Positions 1 to 11,168 are shown, counted from the first letter of the stretch. The stretch: 64,000 bases of DNA from Adiantum capillus-veneris (GCA_014529385.2 CM043958.1:78232669-78296668), one strand, 5' to 3'. Notes: generated by a model not told the origin, from the sequence alone. Program-made: numbers and translations.

Positions 1-158
1 CATTGGCGACCTTCACTACACAGGATGGACAGTCGCCCCTTATTGAAAAGGTTTCGCCCGCCTAGTCAGGCTCTAGTGCGAAGTGCATGGCGCCAAGAAA
101 ATCAAGAAGCTTCTAATTGCCCGTCTCCTCCACCAATGTGTCGTGCTTGTCATGCATG

Positions 159-180
159 AGAGAGAGAGAGAGAGAGAGAG
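159..180. repeat. AG microsatellite
   Basis: A run of about 11 GA dinucleotides. The flanking sequence (1-430) shows no gene or recognisable element. Confidence 0.9.
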
Positions 181-429
181 TGTACACGAGTCTGAACCAG
201 AATGAGCGTCCCTCGCCTTTGAGCAAGCACCTCCTTATATAATCATGTAAGGGGTTACATGCCAAGATGATCTACACCAAGAACCCAACTGTCGGATACT
301 ATCTTCACGACTACACACCACACTATCATAAATAATGTAAACAAAAATGGACTTCTTTAAATTTCCTTAGATCCAATTGGAGTAGTGTGATCTTTGTTAT
401 CTACGTAAGTTATCATGTCTCTAGGTCTA

Positions 430-740
430 TGCTAAAACTTGATGACTCAATCAAGATAGCTAGCATGCCATGAAACCATGGAGCTCCCAACAAAGCATCC
501 TCATGCTTCGAGCGAGTCATAAAGAAATCCTCCTAATCTTTACCCTTGAACATGAACTAAGCGCTTTTTAGCAATTCCCAACAAAGCATCCTCATGCTTC
601 GAGCGAGTCATAAAGAAATCCTCCAAAGCTTTAGCCTTGAACATGAACAAAGCTTTCTAGAAATCAAGGGAGTAAGTAAAACTTTGCCCTTCAACAGCTC
701 CATCTACATCCTTCCAAGGAAACATGTCAAAAGCGTGGAT
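430..740 (-). pseudogene. Ty3/gypsy (chromovirus-like) protease-region remnant
   Basis: Reading the minus strand gives EDFFMTRSKHEDALLG followed by APWFHGM. This closely parallels the chromovirus protease in this same window (13340-13430, EDFFISPLKHEDVILGAPWF). An upstream stretch resembling GAVEGQSFTYSLDF with an in-frame stop also fits. The frame breaks after SFSIDLET, so only a protease-end fragment survives. A 91-bp tandem duplication runs through it and shifts the frame. It is a retroelement fossil with no expected function. Family assignment rests on similarity to the neighbour element and is moderately secure. Confidence 0.6.
485..661. repeat. 91-bp tandem duplication inside protease remnant
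   Basis: The segment beginning TCCCAACAAAGCATCC at 485 recurs at 576 and runs on with few differences to about 660. The period is 91 bp, which is not a multiple of three, so the duplication itself breaks the retroelement reading frame. Confidence 0.85.
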
Positions 741-799
741 ATTAAACTTTGATAGCTAAATTGCAAGAGATAAAGTTATGGGTAAATCTTAGAATGAAA

Positions 800-2290
800 G
801 GAGCCTTATCCCAAAACTTTTCCAAGCATAGCATAGTGGAGCTCTTTGTGGAGTTGAGCTTTTATGCTTGAAAACTTGAGATACTTCTAGGTTATCATTC
901 TTTGCTCCCTTAGTGGGGCAATGCAATAATTATGAGCCATTGTCCCACATCTTAAATAGGTATGCTCTTTCAAGTTCCTCCCTTCTCTCTTCTCGCTTCG
1001 TATTGTAACCTTTCTTATCGCCTGCAAAATTCATGTTGGATCTCCTTTCTTAGGGAACTTGTGCATGAATTTTCTAGCTGTATAGCAACACTAGCTCTTT
1101 CACTTAACGAATAGCTTGTTGTTCAACTTTTGCATGAAATGAGTTTTTTTTTTGTGTTATAAATGATTCTCTTAATTTCCCCTAACCCAATACATTCAAT
1201 ATCTTAATTTAAACCTCATGCTTAAAAGAATAAAAAAAAGGAGAACTTGGACAAAATTTATCGGCTCTACAAAAACAAAAGTTTAAAGAGCACTTTCGCC
1301 ATTGTTTTGCATAGGTATGAGACCTTACAAATGGAACATACCAGCTCTACTTTTACTAAAGGTGACATGAAATTTGTGTATTACCATCAATCGTTCTTTG
1401 TTTCCCCTTTTTTTTGGTTTGGGGGGGGGGGGGGGCACATTATGTGTCAAGCATGAAGGAGTCTGCGGGATATATAGAGAAGTACAAATTCCTCGAGGCA
1501 AGGTTGACCCCAATACATGTTAAACAAGGACTGATCAGAACCAGAAATGCTCAAGACCAAATAAACTTTTGTAAAGCTGCCGAGTCCTACGGAAAATCTT
1601 ATCAGTACCCTGTCACCAGTGTTTAACCCACACAATAACAGCTGCCTTTCAGGAAACAAGCATGACTCTCACATGGGCAGATATTTACCCCTGCTCCGTT
1701 GCATCAGCAACTGAGTCTTTGCTCACTCTGCCCATTTTGGCAAAGTTGGCAATTGCCATCTTCTAGCCCAATGATGTCGTAGGGTAACATAGGGATCCTC
1801 TACCCCACCATCACAAATGGCAACACCTCACAATGAGTTCAATGCAGCAGGAGAAAACAAAGTTGATGGCGCTTGGCAGGGGTTATCCTCTGCCTCTGTG
1901 AAACTGCTCTAAACAAGAAAAAGAATGGAGAGATCACACGGCAGCTACTGGCTAGTCTCCAACTGCCAGCACAACATAGCTCCGTCTTCCCCAAGCAAAA
2001 CATCGTGCATGACTTTGTTTTTGAAATCATCTTTGGTCACACAAGTGTCAATTCTGATGCGATCTAACCAGTGCGTCTAAGGCTGCCTTCAGCCTGCCCA
2101 ACCCTGGCAATTTTCTAAGAGCAAGCACCGATCAAGAAATTAACACCTCGTTCTTTCTACCTGCAGGGCATATGTAGGTGGCATGCTGACTCACAGAACA
2201 CATCCAGCAGAAGCGATCTGGCCTGCTCATGCCAGTCTCATCAATATATCGTGTCAAGGCTGCTTCGCAGACAATCCACGGCGCTAATCA
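800..2290. other. No gene recognised; G15 tract at 1421-1435
   Basis: Short ORFs occur on both strands but have no recognisable domain and overlap one another. A run of 15 G residues lies at 1421-1435. A 36-bp word at 1770-1805 is repeated exactly at 16305-16340, in the 3' untranslated part of the chromovirus. Confidence 0.6.
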
Positions 2291-2294
2291 CGGT

Positions 2295-2507
2295 TGCTCT
2301 CAGCCGTCGGATTTCCTAGGTGAGCTAGGGGTAAACTGAGGGTAAACTAGGGGCGAACAATTTACACCTGGTTTGTACCTAGTTTACTGAACAGCTCCAA
2401 TGGCAGAGAGCGCTGGTTGCTATTCAGTACACTAGGCACTAACCAGGTGTAAATTGTCCGCCCCTAGTTTACCCCTAGTTCACTTGGGAGATCCGACGGC
2501 TGAGAGC
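2295..2507. mobile_element. Foldback / MITE-like inverted-repeat element
   Basis: The ends are near-perfect inverted complements. The left arm begins GCTCTCAGCCGTCGGAT and the right arm ends ATCCGACGGCTGAGAGC. Complementarity continues inward for about 70 bases through AGGGGTAAACTAGGGGCG and TTTACACCTGG, leaving a loop of roughly 60 bases. The left arm carries an extra partial duplication of GGGTAAACT. No convincing target-site duplication is visible, so the superfamily is undetermined. It lies about 450 bp beyond the stop codon of the ATG18-like gene. Confidence 0.8.
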
Positions 2508-2954
2508 GCCTCTTTTGTTAAACATGAACTGGTCCATCCGGTAACTTCAAGGACCCACTCAATCAACAGACGTTTTGTCCTTTGACGTTAGAGCATCCAG
2601 ACAAGCAACTCTAGAACAGAAGAAACTTGCGACAAATGGCAAAGCAATCAGAGGAGATATCAGCAAATAGATAAAACATGTCGAGGTTCATCACTCCATA
2701 AATATACAGTAGAGTCAAAGCTCATACTGTCATATGCACAAAATTGCAGCCAACATATTTCTTCACCTAAATTGTAACCCTCCACATCAGAAGCCTTCAT
2801 ATACAAAGCTTGCACAACAAACGGGTTGCTTTGATGTGCAAATAGCCACAAAGAATCATATCTGACCTTTCAAACCATTTATACAATGAGACAACTCGGG
2901 AGTAACCCAGCAGCACATCCATATGCACACTTTTGTACACATAGCTGCTTCCTG

Positions 2955-4645
2955 TCAATACATGTCATTCTTCAACTTCAAGAACTTCACATATTCCTTC
3001 TGCTCCATTTCTCCTCCGTGGACAGGATCAAAAGTACATTTGTAAAAGCTGCAAAAGTAGCGACATGGATCAACCTCAGTTGACGTAACACTCAAAACAT
3101 AATTGTCCAGACTTCTCAAACATACCTCCCATTAGAACCCACAATGTACAGGATATGCTTTTCAGGAGCAAATGCAACTATAGACTTGATCTCCTCCGGT
3201 AACCTGAATTGTGCAAAAGACCACTCCGAACTGAAGTACCTTGGTAATACACCTGCATCATCAAGAAAGACCAGATTGTTGACTGATTTTTTATTGAAAA
3301 GTATGCCCTGAGAAACACATTTTCAAGTCCGATTTTTTCCCCAAATTGTATGCAACTAATACCTCTCAAAAACGAGAGTGAAGACCCCGGATTTGCACTG
3401 CCAGGCCCAGACACAACACTCTTGCTATGCCTGCTGTAGCTAGGGGAAATGCCAAACACATGCACAGTGCCCTTGTCACTTGAAACAGCGAGCCAATGAG
3501 CTGTGGCTGAAAATGTAAGGCTGTATATTTCTGCTCTCTCAGCACCTCGCCGAAGCTGCAATTAACAGGACATAAAGTGACATCAGTAAAGTTCATGTCC
3601 TTATCAAAAGGTTGATGATAAATAAGCAAAAGTCAAAAAGTTCTTGAGCATCGTCTCAGGGTGATGCCCTCTAAAGCATAAAAATACCCCCAAATCACAT
3701 GCCTGAACTGGCACATATAACACGCAGATGGCTATAACAAGCACCCAAGTTACTAGTACTCAGCTGAAAAAGCAGAATTGCCTAGTATCTCTTCTAGTAA
3801 TGAACCCAGCTCACAAGCATTGTACATAAAGAAAATAGACATGTCCGAAATACCTCTTGCAAATGAGTCCCATCAAAAGTGCTGAATACCCTAATCAGAG
3901 TCCCTTTGTTGCTTGCTGTTGCAAGTAGACGCCCATCAAAGCTGAGGGCAATGCACGCAAGGTGTGAATCATGGGCGGCAATCATATTCGTCTCCCTTGA
4001 CAGCTTCTTGTCAGGCATAGGGCGCAGCCACTCTATCCTAACCTCTCCTTTCTGAAGCCCAGGGCAGGCAAAAACAAATGGTGATGCAGGGGCCCCCGAA
4101 ATTGCACATAGACCTTTGGGATTAGAAAGGGTTTCTGCATCAAATATCAAGTTTAGGGTTTCAAACTCGTACACAAAAATCTTGTGTTCGAGCACAACAA
4201 CAAGCTTGTCTAAACGGAGCTTCACTGCCCGAACAGGTGACCGAAAGGAGAGCTCCCCTCTGCATCTGCGCTGTAGAAAATCCCACATCATCACCTTGTT
4301 GGGGGGGAACTTAGGATTCTCACCGCCGCCTACGATGGCCGCAAAACCGCGATCGTACATCAGCTCAACCGTTGCAATACCGCCATTCAAGACAGGTTCC
4401 CAGTTTGTGTTTTCTTGCAAAGATGGTGGTACGAGGTTGTACACACGGAAGCCTTTCTGTGTGCCACAGGACAGGCGGGTGATGTCTTGATTGAAAGCGA
4501 GAAAGAGAGGAGACTGCTCGTCATCTTCAGGATGATAACAGTAGCTCTGGCGATGGCGATCTGAAGAGGGTAAGGATCTGTAGTGCTGCTTCGGTTGCAA
4601 AGCTTGCTGCTCTGTTGGTCGCGTGGTGTTGGAGGCAGGACACAT
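2955..4645 (-). CDS. ATG18: ATG18/WIPI-family autophagy protein (PROPPIN), spliced
   Basis: A WD40 beta-propeller protein of the PROPPIN family. These bind PI3P/PI(3,5)P2 on the phagophore and endosomes and act in autophagosome formation. Four coding exons can be read on the minus strand: 4645-3854, 3555-3363, 3252-3126 and 3048-2955. Each intron has GT and AG ends (donors GTATTTCG, GTATTAGT, GTATGTTT; acceptors TTGCAG, ATGCAG, TTGCAG). Exon phases agree and sum to 402 codons including the stop, close to plant ATG18a length. Hallmarks are GELSFRSPVRAVKLR, the phosphoinositide-binding LRRG motif at the start of exon 2, LAVSSDKGTVHVFG, GVLPRYFSSEWSFAQFR and FDPVHGGEM near the C-terminus. The start is uncertain. 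The frame is open up to an ATG at 4762 (about 440 aa), but the N-terminus is poorly conserved and a 5' intron ending TACGCAG near 4710 is possible. The copy appears intact and is the only clear host gene here. Confidence 0.93.
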
Positions 4646-4762
4646 GATGGAAGAGGACTTTCCTTCTGCTTCGCAGTAACAGATGCTGGCGCGCGTGCCT
4701 GTGACGATCTGCGTAGAAACAATGAGTGAGAGAACGACCTTTATAGTTACTACCGACGGCAC

Positions 4763-5280
4763 TTCAACATCGGAGTCACGACACTTTACACAGAGATACT
4801 TTGCAAAAGCTTTTAAGCTATATGCTAACTAAATTGCCAACCCAACAAACCACACGAGCTTCTTGTGTGTTCTAGAGTCCCTTCCTGACACAATTATAGC
4901 CTGATATAGCGCAAAAGAATGAGCGAGGTTTTCCGGCTCTTTTGGCCGGGGGGGGGGGGGGGTTCAGAGTTGATTCGGTTGCTTCAACTTGGGCTCATAT
5001 CATTGGAATCATTTCCTTTAGTCTTACTTTGCTTTGACTCTATTGATGCAAAAGATTTGCCCTGAGCACTTATTTGAAGGTTGTCAAATGGTCATAAGGA
5101 TCCCCACAACTGTCATATGTCTTTACCCACTCTTTGCAATCCAATGGTCGTATCTTTGTGAATGAATGGTCATATCCTGCTCCATATATGAAGGGTTCTC
5201 CCATCTCTTCCTCTCAAAAGGAACATATACAAACTAAACCTCAATATACGTGTTGAATTCAAATGGCATACCTCTCTACA
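4763..5280. other. Upstream region of the ATG18-like gene, with G15 tract
   Basis: Non-coding flank 5' of the minus-strand gene. A run of 15 G lies at 4948-4962, about 190 bp upstream of the outermost possible ATG. No confident TATA box or conserved element was recognised. Confidence 0.5.
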
Positions 5281-5284
5281 AGCT

Positions 5285-5351
<67 letters not shown>

Positions 5352-5657
5352 GATATGGAGCGAGATTGTCGAAGCGAGCTTTCTTTTGGGGAGAGGCCGT
5401 CAATCACCACTATTGCTTCCCTCCTTGGCCATTGAAGCTACCCACTCTACTTCTCCACCCTCTCCTCCTCCTCTTCTCCTCTGTCACCCTCTCCTCCTCC
5501 ACCGCCTCCACCTATCCCCTTTCATCCTCCTTATCCTCTATCCTCCACTCTCCTGCTCTCTCTGTCTCTCCCTGCCTCCACATCTCTTTCTCACTAAATT
5601 CTTCTTCTTCTTCTTCTTCTTCTCTCTCTCTCTCTCTATGTGTGTGTGTGTGTGACT
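5281..5657. repeat. CT-rich low-complexity tract with microsatellites
   Basis: A pure (CT)n run occupies 5289-5349. It is followed by CT-rich sequence, a (TTC)n run near 5605-5622, more CT and a short (TG)n to 5653. ORFs here encode only Ser/Leu strings and are not genes. Confidence 0.9.
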
Positions 5658-7803
5658 AGCTGTTTTACCATAAATAATAGTACATAATTGACTTTTTTAC
5701 ATTCAAAAGACAGCTGGCTCCAGAGAGAAGGAATGATAAGTACAAAAATAACTCAGTCTTAGAATCATCTTTGTACAATGTTTATATGAATGAAGCTTCA
5801 TTCCAGTATACAAATATCAGAAGTACTTCCCTTGCCATAGGTGCATGTGTAATCATGTAAGGACAATTGCTTAAAGAAAAAAAACCTCCAAAGATAAAAT
5901 AGAGTACTCACATGCATCCATCCAAACAAGACAACAAATATGTTAGCATTGAATGTGTTTTACAGGCATCAAATGGACTATACCAGTTGTTATCCATGTC
6001 CATCTTAAAAAAGGTTTTTTAGAAACTTTCAAGCCTAGTCCAAAGTATTTATATAGATTTTTATCACCCAGAGTGTAAGGTTTATTTATGTTTTAGAAGA
6101 CCATACCACCTTTGAAACCAAGTGAACTAGCTCCATTGATGAAGCTCCATACTTACTTTGCCATAAAGCAAGAGCAGCTTGAATAAAATTTCCTTTAAGA
6201 ATATCAAGCAAGTTTTTTATGATATATAAAGTTTAACCCCAAATAGGGTTTATGGCATTCTCCTTCCTCAAATTCTGTATGTTACTTACCTTCATTCTCT
6301 GCTGAGTAAGCCAATTAGTAGAGATCTTTAGATATAAACACGGTTTCTAGCTAGACCAAGTGCATGAAAAAAGTAAGTGTGTGTGTTTGGTTTTTTTTTA
6401 AGCCTATTTATAGGAATGCTGAAACCATATAGAGTTACCAAAAAAAATAGTAATCCACCAAGTCTAGCGGCAGTATGCATCCGATGGGGATCACACCCAG
6501 AACAATCCACCGAACACCTTTTATCCAGAAAGTCAGTACGGAATCGCGAAACATGCGCTAAGTGAAAGAAAACAACTAGTACCTTTATCAAGTCCAAAAA
6601 GACCAGTAAACAATAAGGTACAACTAGTATGCCACAAGCCAATCGGCTAATCGCCAACCAATGTACAATGCAGAGCCACCGTAAGTAGTAGCAGGATCAT
6701 TACCTCATGTTTGCGTAGCCCATTCGGCCCTTACCATATGAACCTAGCCAACTCACATAATGGGTTTTACCTAGTTAAGCAATAAGGAACATCAATCCTC
6801 AGAAGTGCCGTAATTTGTTTAAGCAAGGCCAACCACACGGTGGTTTATTATACCAGGCTAAGTGGCCGGTTATGCCACCCAATATTTTTCAAGTTTTTGC
6901 TTATGTACCATCATCAATAGTAAAATAAAAAACAGTGAATACCGGGTAAGGAAATCCCATTATCTCAAAAATTTGAACATTATGTACCTACAACAGCTAG
7001 TTATGAATAATGAGCAGCGGCAAACAAACCAGTAACAATACCATAGTCATGCCCCAAAACAACCTTTCCAACTGTTTATCATATTATGCCAGTCATAGCC
7101 GACCACTGTAGTGGACCTTACCAGGCTGAAGAACGAGGAACAACACCCCTTTAGTAATGCTTGTCATTGTCAAACCGAGCCAACCATACATGGTCCAACC
7201 ATTTATATCATGTACTACTAAGTACAGCCATCCTGACCATTTGAGTAAATCACTACTAAGTACACGCGTTTTTATGCGATAATGCTTACCATTTATATCA
7301 AAAACATGACAGAAACGAGATCATTGATGCTAAGCTTAGTGACCAACCTAAGTTGGTTGTGTTGTAAGCTCCATGTTTGGTGCAATAGAGGTAAAAAAAA
7401 CACGCAATCCTCACACTTAACACAAGTAAAACACACGCAGAGCTAAGTGAGGGGCAGAATGCAGCCTCACCTCTTTAAATAGAAGAAGGAAGGCTGCCAT
7501 CACTCATGGCTAGTTGCTTGTAGAGTGTATTGAGTAGATCGAGCTCCCCCTGGGGATTTGCGAATGAGTAGCTGCCTGTGATGCAGTCCAGCTTAGTATG
7601 GCTACCATAGCACCTCACGGCATGGTAAATGAGAGCAATAAGTAGTTAATTTAGCCACGCCTTGTAACCATCATACCCTTTTAAGGGTCCTATCCCATAT
7701 CTAGCAAAAAGGTGTGGGTCTTTTATAACCCCAGAGTGTCGACAATCTATGGCATGATACACACTATTTGAAGCTTTTAAAAAAAAACTATCAGCAAGTA
7801 GTG

Positions 7804-7836
<33 letters not shown>
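5658..7836. repeat. 2.1-kb non-coding duplicated block, copy 1
   Basis: Collinear with 18416-20541 with high identity throughout. Shared landmarks include TGTTTTACCATAAATA at the left end, GCGGCAGTATGCATCCGATG near 6470/19155, CCATCATACCCTTTTAAGGG near 7670, and a GT microsatellite at the right end. No protein domain is readable on either strand. It could be a segmental duplication, the LTR of an unrecognised retroelement, or a pseudo-LTR of the adjacent Penelope-like element. It lacks a clear TG..CA boundary at the right end. Confidence 0.85.
7806..7835. repeat. GT microsatellite at block/RT junction
   Basis: About 15 uninterrupted GT units lie exactly between the right end of the duplicated block and the 3' side of the minus-strand Penelope-like remnant. 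Confidence 0.95.
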
Positions 7837-7837
<1 letters not shown>

Positions 7838-7859
7838 CCGCCCTGTCCCAGGCACCATA

Positions 7860-7899
7860 CACAATGGGTCAATAGTAGGCCCATTGTGAACGGGCCTAC
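7860..7899. other. Two overlapping, mutually exclusive hairpins
   Basis: CACAATGGG (7860-7868) pairs with CCCATTGTG (7880-7888). GTAGGCCC (7875-7882) pairs with GGGCCTAC (7892-7899). The two stems share bases 7880-7882, so both cannot form at once. They sit just beyond the readable 3' end of the minus-strand RT. Function unknown. Confidence 0.6.
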
Positions 7900-7954
7900 T
7901 ACCTTATTAGAGAGATGAGAATATCGAGGTTAAAATGTAATTCCGGCTAGTCAT

Positions 7955-8950
7955 GTTGAGTAAGTGATAGTAGAATTTTATCAATTATATCGTATCTATT
8001 GAAGCCATTCAGGCAGTACTTGTTTATAAGTATCTTAATATTTTCCCAAGCCAGGAGGTAGTTAGAAGAGGAGTAGATAATTAGGTAAAGTAGGCTGATA
8101 CAAGTGCTGAGAGATGCTTTGTGGGGTCTATTACTATTCTTTTTATGAACTCAAAAGGTGGAAGTTTTAGAATATCTCTCTTCCATATAAAATTTTGGTC
8201 ATACTCTCCAACGTAGGGTATATGACGAGAAATAGAAAAGTTAAGGAATTGTACTAAAGTGCAGAAAATCCATTAGGTGTTGTGAACCCTTGTAAAGAAG
8301 TTGGTTCTATTTTTAAGCAGTTAGGATATATATGACAGATCTCCTCAAAAAAGTCTTTGTTGTTGATGCTCAGTAGGTCATCCATATATCTGTAAGTGTG
8401 TCTGAATAGTAAAAGTTTATTACTTTTATCTCCCATGGTTTTGAGAAACCACTTGTATTCGAAGAAGGCAAGGAATATATTACACATGAGCGGGGAGTAA
8501 GAAAACCCCATGGGGATGCCAAGGCTTTGGTTAAAACAATGTCCTCCAGAGAGAATGGTACAGTTTTCAAGTAACCATGATATGTAGAGACACAACTTCT
8601 CTTCATTTAAGTGTAAGGGGTGGGAAGAGTGTGTCTTTTTTAACCATCTAGGTTTTTTGGAAAGAGATATGCAGAAAAAACCTCTCTTGCTAGCATTAAC
8701 AAAAGCTAGTTTGATAACCTGTGATAGTACATCTTTAAGCCCAAGATCACCTTCTTATGGAATATTCTCATAACACTGATTAATATCTGCTGAGAAAAGA
8801 TGAAAAATATGTTTAGGGAGGTTAAGAGAAACCTAGTAGAGTTTCTTGTTATCCAGAAGGGGTTGTGTTGTACTTGTAGAAAGTTATGGCAGATTTTTTT
8901 GTTTAGATGCACAGATGTAATGGAATTGGCCTATTTAACTTGAGAGTAGC
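7955..8950 (-). pseudogene. Penelope-like (Chlamys-type) reverse transcriptase remnant
   Basis: Minus-strand translation gives, in order: FSADINQCYENIP (RT motif A, about 8756-8800), an in-frame stop, GDLGLKDVLSQVIKLAF, LCLYISWLLENC, the motif GIPMGFSYSPLMCNIFL (about 8470-8520), YRYMDDLLSINN (catalytic DD, about 8360-8394) and CHIYPNCLKIEPTS. After a frameshift come YDQNFIWKRDI and KHLSALVSAYF, and after another shift ENIKILINKYCLNGFNRYDIIDKIL. The combination SADI..CYE.IP, GIPMGFS.SP and YRYMDDL with IYP is characteristic, from memory, of Penelope-like RTs rather than LINE, copia or gypsy RTs. The long insert between motif A and GIPMG fits an insertion-in-fingers domain. No GIY-YIG endonuclease is readable; the 5' side is cut by a chromovirus LTR fragment at about 9050. 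One stop and two frameshifts make it inactive. The Chlamys assignment is inference. Confidence 0.72.
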
Positions 8951-9049
8951 GGAAATTAATGAGAGTACTTTTGAGAAATGACTTTGTGAGCATAGCAGGT
9001 GAACATAATTGAAGATATCAACATAATCATAGCAATTAGTTAACTTGGC

Positions 9050-9525
9050 ATGAACAATACTTTTGCAAGAGAGAGAATTTAGAGAACATGACAACAATTG
9101 AGGACCGGATTTATGTGGAGCCGGTCCCCCCTCCAATAGGCATTTGTATTATGATTTCTCCCATTAAGAGAGACTTGTTACGATACAATCTTTGTGTTCC
9201 TTGTGACCTAAGTGATGCAATGAAGATGGAAAGCTTCATGCATCACAAACATAGCATAAACTTGAAGAAAGCTTTAACTATCCCAAGACCTCAAACACCT
9301 TCGAAGGTGGAGAGAGCTAGCAGGGAATGAGGGTAGGGAAGAGGAAGAAGAAACATTTCGTAGGAGGAAGAATTAGTTCCTCACTTATCATAACTCTTGT
9401 TGCTAGCATACATAATAGCATAGCAAAGAAGAAGGAGATGGCAAGCTTAAGCATTGAAGCATGGCTCTTGGTTGGATTTGCACTCCATAGCCAAGATTGT
9501 TGGTGTAGGCTCGGACTGTCATTCT
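9050..9525 (-). repeat. Inverted chromovirus LTR fragment
   Basis: The reverse complement matches part of the 5' LTR (10545-11010) of the adjacent chromovirus. Shared words on the minus strand include CCTCAATTGTTGTC, CACCTTCGAAGG, CCCTGCTAGCTCTC and CCAACCAAGAGCCATGCTTC. It is clearly diverged from the intact LTRs. It lies only 35 bp from the start of the full element and in the opposite orientation, so it is an older relative. Confidence 0.85.
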
Positions 9526-9554
9526 AAAGTGTTGTGATCCTGAAAGGAAATATA

Positions 9555-9559
9555 TAAAT
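9555..9559. repeat. Target-site duplication (left) of chromovirus
   Basis: TAAAT precedes the 5' LTR. The matching pentamer after the 3' LTR, at 18170-18174, is TAAAC, so four of five bases agree. Confidence 0.6.
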
Positions 9560-10452
9560 TATCATAATAACTAATATCTAATTCTCCTAAATGATTTTCT
9601 CATGTTAAACTGATCATTTAATATGGGGAAGTGCCAGACGAGAAAAAGCTAGAATATTGGTTAAGCTAGCAGAGCGGCCATAGTAGGGATCCAAAGGATG
9701 GAAAATAGGAATCCAAAGGTGGGGCCATCTACAAAATACCAAGGTGCAAAAATGGGCTAAAAAGACCCTAAGGTTAAGCCCATTAAGACTTCCAAAATTC
9801 AAGGGTTGTGTCCAATGGTCAAAAGCCTAGGGAAATTGGATGCTTTGTGTGTGTCCCAAAAGTCTTTATCAAGGCCTACAAAGGAGGGGGCGAGCCCTAG
9901 AAGTAGGAGATGAGAGAGAAACTCACACACACAGCTCCCTTTCCACAAAGGGAATGAGGGACACATGTCAGCTCCCCAGCCTAGATGCCCACAAGGTGAA
10001 CTCAATTCCTATATGGATGGCCTTTGAGGTGGACCAATGAGAATTAGGCTAGAGTAAATCTAGTTTAATTAATTCAAAAACACTTAATAAAAGAACCAAT
10101 AAGAATTAAGCTCTCTAGAAGACTATTGGACAGTCTCCCCAAGGGGTCCAATGAGCATTCAACAGCCCAATGGCTTGCCTAATTCCTATTGCCCAGGAGG
10201 CAAAGGGGTCCTATGAGAGTTTAGTTGAATTAAATAATTACCTAAAGCTCTCACAAAAGGGGAAAGGGGGACACATGTGAGAAGGCTATCACTTATGTTG
10301 CTTAATTTCCATTGGCTAGGCCTTGGGAGGTCCAATAGGGCTGTAGCATGAGCAATTAGCAAGGGGGTCGACCAAGAGAGAGAGGGGGCTGATTTTCTCA
10401 AGGCATTATTCACTTACACACACACACACAATCAATGTGTGAAGCAAGAAGA

Positions 10453-10500
<48 letters not shown>

Positions 10501-11155
10501 AAGCTTTAATGGAAAGCTTACTACCTACTTCAAGCTTGTGAGAAGGGAGGCCTACACCAACAACTCTTGGCTTTGTGATGCAAATCCAACCAAGAGCCAA
10601 GCTTCAATGCATGCTCATCTCCTCTACCATGCTAGTTACTAAGCTAAGCTATGCTAATATGAGTGATTATGTGAGGAGTGTATATCTTTCTCGTAAGAAT
10701 ACTCCTTCTTCCTCTCAATCTACTCTCATACCCTGCTAGCTCTCACCATCTTCGAAGGTGTGTGAGGTCTTGGGTCTGAGACCGTGAGGGAATTGATAAT
10801 GTGTTTGATAAGTGTTTTGCTTAGTGCATGAAGTTTCCGTCTTCATTGCACTAGCTAGTATTGAAGGAACACAAAGAATTATATTGTAAAATGTCTCTCT
10901 TGATGGGAGAAACCATAATACAAAGCCTTTTGGAGGGGGGACCGGCTCCATGCAAATCCGGTCCTCAACTGTTGTCAATAATTTCTCTCTCTTTTAAAGT
11001 ATTGTTCATGCTATCTAACTAGGTGTTATACTTTTTGTTGCTCTCTCCATCCAAGCACTCTTGTTATTCTCATTAGGAAGCTATTCTAATGGAATGCTCA
11101 CTATGTTCATGCTATTTTCTGCTACACACAAGTTACTAGGCCATTAAATGTTACA
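9560..11155 (+). repeat. Chromovirus 5' LTR
   Basis: Begins TATCATAATAACTAATATC, where the 3' LTR has the canonical TG, and ends AAATGTTACA. About 1.6 kb long. It contains a short CA run near 9924-9934, another near 10419-10429 and a (CT)n tract at 10452-10497. The equivalent 3' LTR is longer because two of these tracts expanded. Confidence 0.92.
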
Positions 11156-11156
11156 T

Positions 11157-11168
11157 TGGTATCAGAGC
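11157..11168 (+). promoter_or_regulatory. Chromovirus primer binding site (initiator-Met tRNA type)
   Basis: TGGTATCAGAGC follows the 5' LTR after one base. This word is complementary to the 3' end of plant initiator methionine tRNA, the usual primer for chromoviruses and many copia elements. Confidence 0.92.

Noticed and set aside
1774-1800. Resemblance of TAGGGTAACATAGGGATCC to a homing endonuclease site
   Set aside because: The word order differs from the known I-SceI site and no homing endonuclease is present.
5170-5659. Overlapping ORFs of Glu/Arg or Ser/Leu repeats
   Set aside because: They are translations of the CT microsatellite in several frames; no non-repetitive domain.
9088-9330. 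80-aa ORF beginning MTTIEDRIYVEPVPPP, with relatives at 10736-10978 and 17750-17992 (minus)
   Set aside because: All three are the same stretch of chromovirus LTR, non-coding in the element; the open frame is coincidental or relict.
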